From: Utricularia gibba
Taxonomy: Eukaryota > Streptophyta > Magnoliopsida > Lamiales > Lentibulariaceae
Length of the DNA: 64,000 nucleotides
Assembly (NCBI GenBank): GCA_002189035.1
Contig: NEEC01000004.1
Coordinates: 4,278,001 to 4,342,000 of the forward strand
Reading direction: 5' to 3'
Below, in pieces: positions 52,601-64,000 of this stretch (the first letter of the stretch is position 1; each line of letters opens with the position of its first letter). Position numbers and translations under genes: made by a program. The notes beneath the pieces are model-generated. The model made no database searches, was not told where the DNA came from, and saw only the letters and a program-made list of their open reading frames with translations.

Positions 52601-55284
52601 TCTTGATTCACCAAGCCTATCTGCTGTCTGAGCCATTTGAGATCAAGCTCCCGGATATCAGTTCCATCAAGTAAAATCTGCCCTGCTAGCGGCTCATAGA
52701 AGCGTTCTATCAGTGATATCACTGTACTTTTCCCCGAACCACTACCTCCGACGAGCGCTACAATCTTCCCCGCAGGAATTTCCAGGGAGAGTCGGTTAAA
52801 TATCAAGACGTCGGGACGAGATGGATATCTGAAAACTACATTCTTGAACCTGATTTGCCCATCAACTTGACTCAATTTCCTACCATTCCCAGAGCTAGTT
52901 TTACTCACTGTGCTCCTCTCAATCATCTCAAAGATGGGAAAAGCAGCCGCCTTCGCTTTAAGAAACGCCGTGACATCTGGCGCTGCTTGCCCCAGTGACC
53001 TTTAAAACAACATAACCCGTCAGATACACTGAGTTCGCTGTAACTAAACCAAGGAAGATGAAAACTCACAGGCCAGAGATCACCACATTGAGCATAGTGG
53101 TGAAGGAGTCTCCACCATTGGCGATTCTCTTGTGAACGACGATGCTTGTAAACCAAACGAGCAATGCCCACGACAGAAACAGAACGCAGTGCAATGTCCC
53201 TAGCCCAAGCCCCTTCGCCAAACCTGCTCTCCTCCCATACTTGTACGTCGTTTCCAGAGACGACGAGTACAGCTTAACTGCCTTCTCTTCACCAGAGAAC
53301 GCTTGCACTGTCCGTACATTTCCAATAACCTGAAACAACAACAACAACAACAAAAAATCACAAACATCCAACCAACAAACCGGAATCAACTGTCCATTAG
53401 GGCAAGTCAAAACTAACCTCCTCGGCGATTTCGCCCGCTTTAAGATAAGACTTGCGAACTCTGGATATCAATCCCGTGGTCACATAAGCGTAAACTCCGC
53501 CAGCAAGGACGATCAACGGCAAGATAGAGAAAGTGACCAAGCTGATCTGCCATACTCTGATGAATCCAATCCCAAATCCAATCACGAATCGGCTCACATA
53601 ATGCAGAAAATTTCCCGCCTGATCATCCAATTGAAATAATAATAATTATAATAATCAAAATAATAATTAATATATTTGGCACCCACATATCTAATAATAT
53701 ATCATTTAAAACGGAAAAACATTATGTGAAAAAAATGACTTTACTATATGTAATTATAAAAACTTGATCGTGATCATTTTTCTAAATTATCTTTTTGTCA
53801 TCCCATTTTCAAAAATTATCAATTTGTACCCTTCTCTTTTCATAATATCCAATATTATTACACACTAATCAATAATACGATGAATAATTTCTAATTATTA
53901 TTATTCTTATATTTCTTACACAATATAAAAACAGACATGAAATCATTTCCAATATTAACCATTGTGAAAAATAAGTACACAAATTGTAAGCTTTGGAAAC
54001 AAAATTACTGCAGTTAAAAAGTCCTTAATCTATTTAGAAAAATTGATCATATTAAAAATAAATAAATTAGTAAAATGGCATATTTCCCAAGAGGAGGTGG
54101 CGATGAATTCCACAAATGAAATCTACTCAGAGGGCCCACCGATTAAATGCATTTACTTGCGACACGTGCCTCCCTTTTGCAGATGCCCCCCTCCAATTAA
54201 ACATTAAATGCACTTTTTTTAATTTTTATTTATTTGCATTTACTGAGTCATCTCCCCATCCCCCTTTCCCAAAAGGGTTTGGAAAGAAAACAATAATATA
54301 TGATCATTATATTATAAACAGCAAAAAATACCCCCAGTTAATAATTAATTCTACAGCTCAGCTTGTAACCACCCTCCATTCCTCTTTTTTCGCCCTTTGT
54401 CATTTAATTTTGTGTGTGTGTGTGTGTGTGGGTGTGGGTGTGTGTATTTGTTTGGTGCACAGCACATACTGACTGACCTTCTCGGAGATGGCGTCCTGTA
54501 CGAGAATGATGTCGTTGGTGATGGCGGCGATGACTTCTCCGGTGGAGGCCTCCGTGTCGAAGGTGCTGATGTCTTGGCGCAGCATGCTCCGTACGTAGGC
54601 GATTCTCATCTTGGCGGCTTGCCGTTCGCCGGTGTGCATCCAGCAAGCCACCTCTGTTGTTCGGTTCACGGTAGATTTTAGGTTTTTTACAGTAAAAAAG
54701 AAGTGGTAACTGGGTTCTTCTTACCTATCCATGAGGAGAAGAGGATCGCGATGCTCAGGTACAAAAAATCCAGCGAAAACTGGGGACACAGGTGAGAGGA
54801 AAATGCATCAGAAAACAGTAGAAAAAACGGAATGCAGACGCAAGGAGGATAGGATGATCTGATCCACCCCCACCCCCACCCCTAACAGTGCATCACAAGT
54901 AGAAAAAACGGAATGCAGACGGAAGGAGGATGATCTGATCCACCCCCACCCCCACCCCCACCCCTAATACTGCATCAGAAGTGGGAAAAATGGAATGCGG
55001 ACGCAAGAATCAAATAATGCATTGGGCGGCCAGCTTACCTCGGCGACTTGGTGAGAAGCGCTGTGGGGGTTGCGGAAGGCGAGGCCGATGACATTGATGA
55101 TCTTGCCGAAGTAGACGAAGAAGACCGGAACCGAGGCGCCGTGGACGCAGGCGCCGAACGATCCCGCGAGCATGAGGAGGCAGTCATACCCGTCCGCAAA
55201 GGAGAAAAGCTTCATCATCCCCACGGTCCTGGGCTTCCCCTGCTTCTCCTCCACATCGGAGTTGGTCGAGCATTCCGTACTCAT
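49665..55284 (-). CDS. ABCB2: ABC transporter B family member, ABCB2/ABCB10-like (MDR/PGP), with one frame break
   Basis: Eleven exons on the minus strand: 55284-55039, 54779-54725, 54653-54478, 53618-53418, 53329-53070, 52999-52459, 52301-51907, 51796-51361, 51266-51025, 50955-50295 and 50215-49665. They give about 1254 residues with one missing base allowed; Arabidopsis ABCB2 is about 1270. This is a full transporter (TMD-NBD-TMD-NBD). NBD1 has GGSGSGKST (about 397-405) and [11 protein letters not shown]2 has GQSGSGKSS (about 1044-1052), LSGGQKQR and [12 protein letters not shown]. The start ([15 protein letters not shown]) and the Gln-rich end match ABCB2/10. In exon 8, TGT plus a run of six G (plus strand 51457-51462) must have seven G to continue into [21 protein letters not shown]; as given, a stop follows at once. 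Members export auxin or other amphiphiles across the plasma membrane; the substrate here is unknown. Intron 3 is about 860 bases. Confidence 0.92.
54411..54445 (+). repeat. (GT)n-like microsatellite in ABCB intron 3
   Basis: An alternating TG tract interrupted by GGG steps lies just downstream (in gene sense) of the ABCB exon 3 donor. It reads as CA repeats in the transcript and can create spurious ORFs of repeated His-Thr. Confidence 0.9.
54804..55007 (-). repeat. Minisatellite of about 82-85 bp in ABCB intron 1
   Basis: A unit beginning TGCATCA, followed by AGAAAAAACGGAATGCAGACG-like sequence and a block of CCACCCC repeats, occurs about two and a half times, starting at 54804, 54889 and 54971. 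The copies differ by small substitutions and by the number of CACCCC steps. The whole array is intronic. Confidence 0.85.
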
Positions 55285-55333
55285 CCCGAAGAAGAAGAAG
55301 AAGATCAAGGGGGTCGAGAATCCTCCCAGTAAC

Positions 55334-55362
55334 AGAAGAAGAAGAAGAAGAAGAAGAAGAAG
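55334..55362 (+). repeat. (GAA)n microsatellite in the ABCB 5' leader
   Basis: About nine to ten AGA/GAA units lie 50 bases upstream of the ABCB start codon. They read as a CTT-rich leader in the gene's sense, a common feature of plant 5' leaders. A shorter GAA run lies right at 55288-55303. Confidence 0.85.
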
Positions 55363-58094
55363 GAACAGGAGAGAGGGGTGTTGGGCGTTAATGAATATGT
55401 AGCGTGTGCATGATGCCGGGCGAGGGTGTGGACCGGCCCCCTTCCGGAGAGGTGAAGTGCGGTGCGGTGAATGAATGAAATAATAATGGAGCTCCCTTTC
55501 CTTTCCTTTCCTTTCCTTTCTCCTTCTTTTCCTCTTTTTCTTTTTTCTCTTGTGTGTGATTAGGTTTCCTGGAATTGTTGGTAGCGAGTTACTTCCACAC
55601 TCTTCTTACGGGTGCGCGCGCATTCATGACTTCACCTACTGCGCCCCCATCGTCGTTGGAACTCATTTTTATCGTTAGATTTTTTGGATTTTTTTTATCC
55701 AATTGTTTTTTTAAAAAATGTAAAATATCCATATATACTTAAAACTAGGAATTCAATATGTAAATGATCTCATCTTATATTATTTTTTCAAATAACCTCA
55801 ATGATTAGCATTCAATTTACTTGAAATGTTTGTTATTTATTCAATTCCAAATAGTTTAAAGTACAACACACGATATGATCTCTACAATTCTTTTAATATT
55901 TTTTTATGCAAGGTCAAATACCCATTTAAAGTATCCCATATAGATTATGTGTGAGAGATATGATGTACTTAAATATAAATACTTTGCTAATTTTAGATGA
56001 GATTGTTTACTTGAAAGATGAAAATGTAAATCCATGAAGATTGAATAGTTAAAGCGAATAACATCATGTAAAATAATGATGGATCATGTAAAATATTATG
56101 AGATTTTATCATATTTAAAGAATGTGTTTAATCAATTATTCTCTGTAATTATTGATTTAAATTAAACCCTTTTATAATTAGTTGGATCAGGTTAAATACT
56201 TTTTAATTATATATTAGAATGTTTGAAAAAAATAAAATTTATACTTTATTTATGTTGAGCTGATTTATTTATGAATTTAAATTGAATTGAATTCACGTTT
56301 TTAAAACACCACTTTTTATCAGTAAAATACACTGACTAAAATAGATCTCCTCTAAATTACTTTGTTTCCTAAGATTTAATTAAAACCCATATACATGTAT
56401 CTTTATTAAAATTAGAAAATAAATTATATATATATATTAAATATAAATTAAAAAATACTTTTATCTGAATGCCCAAAAATGACTACATGTGGATGGATAT
56501 TCGCCACCTGGCCTCCTCTCTTCGTTTGTTTTCATGGTGATGGAATCTCAAATATTCCGCGACTTTCTAACACATCACTCATGTGGCTTTTACTCCATAG
56601 TTAAAGACGTGGTGGACCCTTTTACCCTTTTTTACCATGCTTGGAATCCTAATGGGAGTATGATTTACAAATCTAACCATCTTGTAATATTTATGTAATA
56701 AAATTGGTTAATTTCAATATAATTTCTTTTTTTTTTTCGACCGCAGATGGAAAATGGTCGGAGAAAATAAAGATTAATTTTACCAAATTATGAAACAATG
56801 AAGATCAAATATACCCGACTTTTAAATATTTGAGAGGTATTTAAATATTGTGGATAAAAATGATTAAAATAAAAAATGATGACTAAATATATATATAATA
56901 CGTTAAAATTTGAAAATTAAATATATGAATAGGAACTAATTATACAATTTTAATTAAACATTAGGAACTACTCATGTCAGTTTTATTAAATAGTGGAGAT
57001 GTTTGTGATCGAGTGCCCAAATTAAATTTTATATTTGATTAAAAAACACGATTTCAGAAAAAATGACCATGGGAATATTTCTTTTTAGATTAGTGGTTTG
57101 TGGGATGGGAGGGGGTAATAAATAAATAAATCAAATAATATTTTCCTTTAGTTGTTATGAATTTATAAAACTCAAATATGCCCTATTTAATTGGGTTGCA
57201 GGATAATAAATATTAATGGATGGGAATGTCTCACATGAATAAATAAATGCATAAATGCAAAAGAATTATTTTGCTTGATTTTATTCATAAAATGAGAAGG
57301 AGATCCATCATGAATTCCATTGATGGGAAATGAAGCAACTGCTTGATTTATTTAATTCAATTATCTTCTCTCATTTTCTTTTTGATGGCAGGGTTTATTT
57401 AATTCTCATTTTTATATTATTTTTATGAATTTGAGCAGGTGTGTATTAAAAATCAAGTCTCTTTAATCAATATATGTCTTATTTGTGTATAATTATTTCA
57501 ATTATGCTTTTTAAAACCTTTTTCCACATTATTTTTCTTAATTAAATATTTTTTCTATTTGATTAAAAAATATATATAATATAATATTATTTTAAATACA
57601 TATTTCTAAAATATGTGTACCAATAATGCTCTTAATTTTAATTATATTTATCTATCCATAAATAATATATATATTATTAATTAAATTATCTTGCCTAATA
57701 TTCCTCCTATTATCACTCTATTTGATAGCATTCTTTTACTAACAATATATTTTCAATAAAATTTATTTATTTATAGATTTTACACTTACATATTTAAAAG
57801 AATATTATTTTTAATAGATATATTTGGAATAAATAATTTATAATAATTAATAATAAATGAAAAATTTACTATTAATTCTCACTAAATTGTCTTGCTTAAA
57901 AAATGAGGTGAATTTTAAAATAATTAATTCAAAGTATTTTATAATTATCTTGTAAAACAATAGTGTATGCATTCAAAAACATATTTATTAAACATGCATT
58001 ATAATCCAAACATCTAAATACTTAAAGGATATTTGATATTATAGTATAAAAGATTTATACTTAAAATTACACATAAACTACTATTTAATTAATT

Positions 58095-58096
<2 letters not shown>

Positions 58097-58127
<31 letters not shown>
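58097..58127 (+). repeat. (TA)n microsatellite
   Basis: A perfect alternating AT tract of about 30 bases inside AT-rich intergenic DNA. Confidence 0.9.
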
Positions 58128-58129
<2 letters not shown>

Positions 58130-59095
58130 ATGTAGTTATAACATTCACATAATCAGATTTCTATTTTATGCATAGAGGACGTTAATTATATCCATACTAC
58201 TCATATAATTAGATTTTTATTTTCGAATATTAAACGTTACATACAATTTAATATATACATGCTAAATTACCTTATAATTAAACATATTAATATTTTAATA
58301 TCAGCGCAGAGGCGACGCGTTGTATAAGAGAGATATGGAGGTGGGCACAGAATTAGCAGCCATTTCCCGAACCGGAATTTAGAGGTCGCACCCCTACCGC
58401 CTACCACTACGCCCGCTTATTAATCCGGTAGTTGAGATGATGATACACGAGACACACAGCACAGAGGCGCAGTTTTTTTGCCCTTTTTTTTTCCCCCATC
58501 TCTCAATAATTAGTTTAAATGTATTTAAAGGAAACGGGTGGGCTTATGGTGGTGGCTGGTTGAGTAAACTGCTAGTGTGCCCCTAACCCATGTGGCACGC
58601 CGTGAAGATCATTCACTCCTCTCCCTGTATAATGCAACCGTACTTATAGGCATTGGACCGGGTTTTTATTCCCCTTTCTCCCCTTCCTGTCAGCACACAA
58701 TTAACACACAGATACATGATTTTGTTCCCTCCCCCATACTTTTGACTCCTCTGGGATCCCCTACATGCACCTTATACAGATCTGCATTTTTCTAGTATTT
58801 TGAATGAATGATACGGATGGATGCACCATAAACAGAATGAATGATGGCATGCCATTCTCATCTCACACCATTTTCTTGAAATGCAAAGGTACTATACCAG
58901 GGTGAATAATTGATTATGGGAGAAAGATGTGACCAAGAATATGAATGTGTTGACCCCGAACACAGGTAGCAGGGTTTCCATGACTCAAACAAAGCAAGAG
59001 AAGGAAGACAACCCCAACCTTCATCAAAGGAGTGCTACTTTCACATATAAGAGTTTACATGGGCTGTGGCCCAGAGAAGATGTAGTTACTTGGTA

Positions 59096-61843
59096 TCACA
59101 GAATCCTGTCCTGGAGATCGGTTAGCAGGGAGGAGGCCAGTGAGCTTAACTTCCTACCAGTTTCTCCTGCAATGTTCTTCAGAGAGGAGATGTCTTGTTG
59201 AGCCTGAAACAAGAAAAGGATTGGATGCATGAGTAGAAAGTCGGTTTTGAGTAATAAAAGGGGAAGTGGTTAATCGATACCTGGAACGAGAGTTTGTTTA
59301 TGAGCTCACTGGCTGCCAGATCAACAGAGGAACTTGATCCATTGCCAAAGAGATCAGCACTGGAGATTGAGGATGAACCCTAATGCAGCATAAAGAAACA
59401 AATGAACCAGCAACATGATGAAAAGAAGCTTTCTTCCTAGTGCTAAAATAACAGCAGAGCATGGAACTGTGTTGCAGACGTGACACTAATAATAAGGAAA
59501 TCCTCCAAGATTCAAGAACCAATGTCACGGAAGGTTACTCAATGCAACCACTGCTACAATCCAAAAAAATCTTTCAGCAGAGAAATAACAAAACAAAATA
59601 AGAATAGAATTGAGACACATGACCTACAGAGAACTTTTGCAATGTGACTGACGCATCCACATTGCCGTCCTTGTTTTGATCACCAAAGAATTGGGCGGAT
59701 GAAATAGATTTTGCATTTGAGAACTTCTTTCTTGCTTCATCTGTTTCTTCTACCTAAAGAAGACAAGCATGACATTAGATATATTACATAAACTCACACC
59801 ATCGAGCGAAATTGTTCTTATGTATGGTCAATGGTGGCAGAATTCTGGCTGGGATTAAATACACGAGAACAACAACCTCATAATCTATTCTCACTAGGGT
59901 TGGTTGCAAGAATATCATGTTACTAGCATGGTTTTCCAAACACGTCATTAGTGGTTAAGAATAATGACGCAGCTCATCTTACGAAACTAACAGCATTAAG
60001 AGCAATATTTCAGACCAATCTTAGGTTTGTAAACTAGATCTTTCCCTTACTTGTACTTTTGTTGAGTTCGAGCTGGTCTTCTTTGGGAAGCCACTGTCCA
60101 TTCCATATTCACTAAAAAAATTTGAAGACTTTGGAGCAGACACGTGGCTAGCAACATAGACTCCCCCAGGACCAATCTCAGTTGGTTGAACACCGTCTGT
60201 GTACTCAAATCGTGTTGGGAAAGATTTCACAGGAACGGAGGCAATGTTAGCTGAGGTGTTTGCTGAAGGTACTTGTACAGGCGGTTCCTCAGGTGCTTGG
60301 TCATAAAGGCTTTCATTTGGCTGCAATGAGAACAAAAAATAAAATAAAATAAAATAAAATAAAATAAAAATAAAAGTTCTTGTAAGAACATACCTTAGAC
60401 ACGGATAGCAACTTCATAAGCAATAATAATTATCTTATTTTGTGCCAATCTAAAACATATTCTTGCACCCCTCCTTATGAAATGACATACACAAATGAGC
60501 ATGGATGCCCAGAATATCCTTTTCTAAAGCCATGAAGAACAAGGCTAACAATTACCTTGGCGGTCAGTTTTCTAGCCCCAAGACCACCAGTTTTCCCTGT
60601 CTTCCTCGTACCAAGAGATTTCTTCACAGAAATTGCAGCAACACTTTGAGGGGCTTTTGTAGAAGCTGAAACATCAGAAGTCCCATTTTTCACAAGGCTT
60701 TCCTTTGAAAGACCATCAGAGGAATCAACTTTCGGATCTGCGTTAACATTGGCATCAGAGAACCCATTTGAAAAATGTGTTGCCTGTGGAGCAACAGGAG
60801 ATGATGGTAAACCAGCCTCTTCGGCATTGCTCTTAGAAACTTCTTTTACAAGCAGATGCCTGTATAACTGAGCAGCCCTAGAGGTATATTTAGCCTCAAT
60901 CTTGCCTCCATCAGTCCATCCATGTTGTTTGAAGAACACTTGAGCACGATTATTTCCACCAAAGCACATTGTCTTCAACTGCTCAGGGGTCCAAGAGTCC
61001 ATGCCCGTTGACCTACAACAGCATAATTACTCTATTCATTCCCCAGAAAACATTCTCTTAACCGTCATGGATGAGGGTCGTAGGATTGTGTTGATCCAAT
61101 ATAACTTGAAATAAAATTAACATGCCTATCAGTTGACTGCCGAAAAAAAATGATATAATCACGACTATTACAATTCCCTAAAAATGTATTTTTTTAACAA
61201 ACAGGTGATGCGCCCAATTAGCATTTTTTTTAGTTCGAGTTGACTTCGGCAATTAGCAGTTAGCCGTTATGAGTCATGATGCATAGACGTGTCAGGATTC
61301 ATTCAACCAATATAAGTGTCGATTTCGAAAGATGAAGATACGAATATGGCTTCTACAATATAGCATCCCTCCACCACGCATCCACACGGATCTCAAACAG
61401 GAAGGATTTTCTATTGATGTACGGACAGAAATACTCACATTAAACATAAGAAAACGAAACGCTGAACATCACAGCACGCAAATCAAGCTTTAAAAAGTCA
61501 ATGAAACACAACAAAAATAAAAACTGAAGGAATTAGACACCTGATAAAGCTGACGTGAACGCCGAGGCTCCGATGAATCCCAGAACAATCGATACAAAGA
61601 AAGATCCCGTAGGTCACAGAAGCCCAATTCGGGTTTTTGGCGTTGCAATCGAAGCACATCTACAACAAGACATCATACCATTTCATGAAAAAAAAAACGC
61701 AACATAAAACCCAGATCTGAATCAGATCCCGTTATTAGGCGAAGCATTACATCCGCGCGGAAGAAAAAAATCACCTTATTCTCCGCCTTGGATTTGAGCT
61801 TGCGGAAAACCGCGTCCCTGTCGGTGTAGTTCTCGGTAGCCAT
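59096..61843 (-). CDS. AGD8: ADP-ribosylation factor GTPase-activating protein, AGD8/9/10 (ArfGAP2/3) type
   Basis: Seven exons on the minus strand: 61843-61775, 61659-61541, 61012-60556, 60320-60051, 59753-59628, 59379-59281 and 59203-59096. They give 415 residues, almost the length of Arabidopsis AGD8. The N-terminal ArfGAP zinc finger is complete, with CFDC at 25-28 and CIDC at 45-48 (C-x2-C-x16-C-x2-C). The arginine finger lies in GIHRSLGVH (Arg about 53), then [17 protein letters not shown] linker holds [13 protein letters not shown]-terminal repeats typical of ArfGAP2/3 follow (SKSISSAQ-like [50 protein letters not shown]). The protein stimulates GTP hydrolysis on ARF1 at the Golgi and takes part in COPI coat recycling. 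No defect was seen. Confidence 0.94.
60332..60370 (+). repeat. (AAAAT)n microsatellite in ARF-GAP intron 3
   Basis: About seven AAAAT units lie just upstream (in gene sense) of the exon 4 acceptor. On the transcript strand they read as ATTTT, so they may act as a T-rich acceptor tract. Confidence 0.9.
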
Positions 61844-63413
61844 AACCCGATTGCTTGATCGATGACAAAAGAAACTACGAATACAAGGAGGTTCCACACA
61901 CCAACGAGATCAAGACTCCGAGGCAATTGCTCCAGAGATAGAGAGAGAGCAAGCGGCGCTCCCCCCTCGCAAAGAAATCACAAAGCCGGCGAGTTGGATG
62001 AATTCCTCCAACCGAATTTAAAATCCCCAAATCAATTTCCCGTGCAAGTTTAATTGCTCCATGTATTTTCCTTTTTTTTTTTTTTAAAAAAAGAACCCTC
62101 TTATTCCGAATTCCCAAATGTACGAACAAAAAAATATTTCATCCCACGAAGCCATAAATGGTGTTAGTTATAACAACATCTATGCGTTTTATAATTGAAT
62201 TTTGAGAAAATAATTGTCAAATTTAAAAAATAAAACCAAATAAAAATGTCAAAAAATAAGAATCTTAAACCTGTTTTGGGATGATGAAGCGATGAGATTA
62301 GATTAGAAGATGATAATATAACTGTTACAATTTTCTTGTAATATAAATATAAGATAAAAGAAGTGTAAATAAGAGGTGGTTTGACAACATTAATATATTT
62401 AAATATATTATAATTGAATATATATACATTCAGTTGTATATAATATTTTATATTTGAAAATAAAAATCTAAGTATATAAGTGATATATATAATTAGTTCT
62501 TTTCTCCATTTATTTACATTACTCATTTGTTTAAAAAATTAGTATATGAATAATATAATTATATGAAACTATTATATATATGTTAGTTAATCAAATAGCA
62601 TTTATTGATAAATTTGAATATAAATCTTATATATTGTATTATCAAACATCCTCCAAGTGTTCTTCAATACAAATTTTTTTCTTTTCAAATTCATATCAAA
62701 GCTCAAGCTTAAACTTATATTCAAATTCTTACTCTTTGTTTACTTTGCTAATTACCATATTAGAATGAAAACTTTCTAACAAAACTAGAATATTCTAATT
62801 TCAATGGTTTTTACCATAGTTTTTTTATCAATAAATAAATATATATATAACAATAAAATAATTAGAAATAATTAACTTTAATACATATGTGATTATGAAA
62901 TAATGACATAATTCCATTAATCATACATTTTAAATTCTCTTTATGAGTTTTCTTGATAAATGAGGTTTTTTTAATTTAATATTATATTAAATATTTTCTA
63001 AATTACTCATTAATTTCCTGAAACAATGATGAAGATTAGAGAGTGGTTTAGAAATGATTTACTATTAATGGAGAAGAGGGCTACTATATTTATTATTATT
63101 TTTATTATTACTATTATTGATGATAATAATAGCAATTCTCCAGTGTAGTTGGAACACTTTTTACCTTCATTTCGGCTCGTTTTACCCAAAACCACTTACC
63201 TCCAACAGAGAAATAAAGGAAGCTAGGGTTTTCAAGGAACTCTCTCACCGGAATTTGAAATCCCTTTGGTTGGCGACAACGAAACTACTGACTGATTTCG
63301 AGGAGGCAAGACTTTTTCCCGTCTCCTTTGGTGTGTGATGTTGCGGAGTGCAGTTGACTGACGTTCTGTTTGCAGGAGGATCTGAGTTGTAGGACGAGAG
63401 GAGAGGAAGAAGG
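61844..63413. other. Divergent promoter region between ARF-GAP and PDS5-like genes
   Basis: Both genes are transcribed away from here. 61844-62050 is probably the ARF-GAP leader. 62130-63130 is AT-rich with no gene. 63150-63413 is mixed in composition and is probably the leader of the plus-strand gene. Confidence 0.5.
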
Positions 63414-63518
63414 ATGCAGCGGGGTTCTATTAGAAACCTGGAAGACCGCCTTGCCGCGTATGGGAAGTCGCTTCTCGATCCGCCCACTTCGCGAGATGAA
63501 CTTCTGAAGCTTCTTGAT
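63414..63518 (+). CDS. PDS5: PDS5-like sister chromatid cohesion factor, first coding exon only
   Basis: Thirty-five codons from ATG to a GTAAGT donor (phase 0). The peptide contains LEDRLAAYGKSLLDPPTSRDELLKLLD, read in two overlapping parts. It resembles the start of plant PDS5 homologs, which carry a similar LL.PPSS.DELL.LLD motif before HEAT repeats. PDS5 binds cohesin and controls its loading and release. No second exon could be found before the window ends at 64000, so the first intron exceeds 480 bases and the gene is cut by the edge. The identification rests on this short motif alone. Confidence 0.6.
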
Positions 63519-64000
63519 GTAAGTTCACCCCAAAGGCGAGATCTTTTTGACAATCGCTTACGGATTGATGTGGCTGAGGAAATTCAAGTCGTTGTTCTTG
63601 CGGTTGCGTGATTTATGTAGGATTAGGGTTTAGGGTTGCGTGATTTATGTAGGATTAACCGAGGAATTTTATCTTAAGGGCTCGTGAAATTAATGCAGGA
63701 GACCTTTGGCTGTGTGTTTCTCCTTGGCTAGATGTATTTTTAGATACTATGTAGAGTTTCTGTGTACAGGGTGACGTACACGGATTCAAAATTAGGTTCT
63801 GTAGAGTAATACATGGTCATCATCAAATATCCGCGGCGTATCTTATAGGAAATATCATGTTTTGTTCGCATCTTTGCCTTGAAGTTTTTTGCATGGTAAA
63901 GTATTGTTTGAGAATCGTGAATGTGATAATCCTTCTTTACTGTAAGACCCGTTTTTTATAGCGAGGTTTTTTTGATTTCACATTACGTAGGATGATTGAG
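63519..64000 (+). other. First intron of the PDS5-like gene (truncated by window)
   Basis: The sequence after the GTAAGT donor is T-rich. It includes a tandem GGGTTTAGGGTTG-like patch with repeated TGCGTGATTTATGTAGGATTA at 63605-63657. No acceptor followed by a PDS5-like exon was recognised. Confidence 0.45.

Larger units (their letters stand above)
55285..59095. other. Intergenic region upstream of ABCB and downstream of the ARF-GAP gene
   Basis: About 55285-55600 is the ABCB leader and promoter side. It has a GAA/CTT microsatellite (55334-55362) and a CCTTT repeat tract (about 55494-55520). From 55680 to 58300 the DNA is very AT-rich, including a (TA)n tract. 58300-58950 is mixed in composition and may be promoter-like. 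No supportable gene was found; the small frames at 56489-56698 and 58577-58795 have no family match. Confidence 0.5.

Noticed and set aside
54404-54646. Minus-strand frame rich in His-Thr repeats
   Set aside because: It is a frame-shifted reading of ABCB exon 3 running into the GT microsatellite of intron 3.

Overview
This is nuclear DNA from a flowering plant, most likely a eudicot. Genes are split by short AT-rich introns with GT-AG borders, the spacers are very AT-rich, and every recognisable product belongs to a plant family (CSLD, XTH, GH17, YSL, BODYGUARD, RCD1/SRO, ABIL). I do not name a species. The window is fairly gene-dense, with 14 genes (13 complete or nearly so, one cut by the right edge) and one decayed gene copy. 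I saw no CRISPR array, intact transposon, rRNA or tRNA. Gene models were built by hand, joining exons by splice signals, codon phase and family similarity. Most genes have no single long open frame, and two (an ABI-like WAVE subunit and a small membrane protein) are almost invisible to ORF scanning.

Layout from the left. A 5.5 kb AT-rich spacer comes first. Three plus-strand genes follow: a BODYGUARD-type alpha/beta hydrolase (5526-7464), the ABCF3/GCN20-type ABC protein (7811-13132) and a yellow stripe-like metal-chelate transporter (13563-16060). Two minus-strand genes come next: a GPI-anchored GH17 beta-1,3-glucanase (16970-18488) and an ABIL subunit of the SCAR/WAVE complex (18881-20356). 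An XTH (plus, 23180-24450) converges on a cellulose synthase-like D gene (minus, 24655-28478). An RCD1/SRO gene (plus, 32287-35700) converges on a JMJ706/JMJ13-type JmjC demethylase (minus, 37200-41796). A tentative small membrane-protein gene (minus, 45096-45608) lies head-to-head with a decayed SYP2-type syntaxin (plus, 45854 to about 47510). RAD1 of the 9-1-1 clamp (plus, 47719-49451) converges on an ABCB2-type transporter (minus, 49665-55284). An AGD8-type ARF-GAP (minus, 59096-61843) follows, and the first coding exon of a PDS5-like cohesin factor (plus, 63414-63518) starts the last gene.

The genes are ordinary plant genes with no operon-like logic. Several products act at the cell surface or in growth (cuticle hydrolase, glucanase, xyloglucan enzyme, CSLD glucan synthase, actin regulator), but this is probably chance clustering.

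The most useful observation concerns sequence quality. In four otherwise well-conserved genes (YSL twice, CSLD, SRO, ABCB) the frame breaks by exactly one missing base, each time in or beside a run of G or C. Splice phases and flanking conserved protein agree on both sides of each break. This looks like systematic under-calling of G/C homopolymers in the assembly, not gene death. The syntaxin copy, by contrast, has stops and shifts spread along its length and has lost its C-terminal anchor, so it is a genuine pseudogene. I found no previously undescribed biological system.
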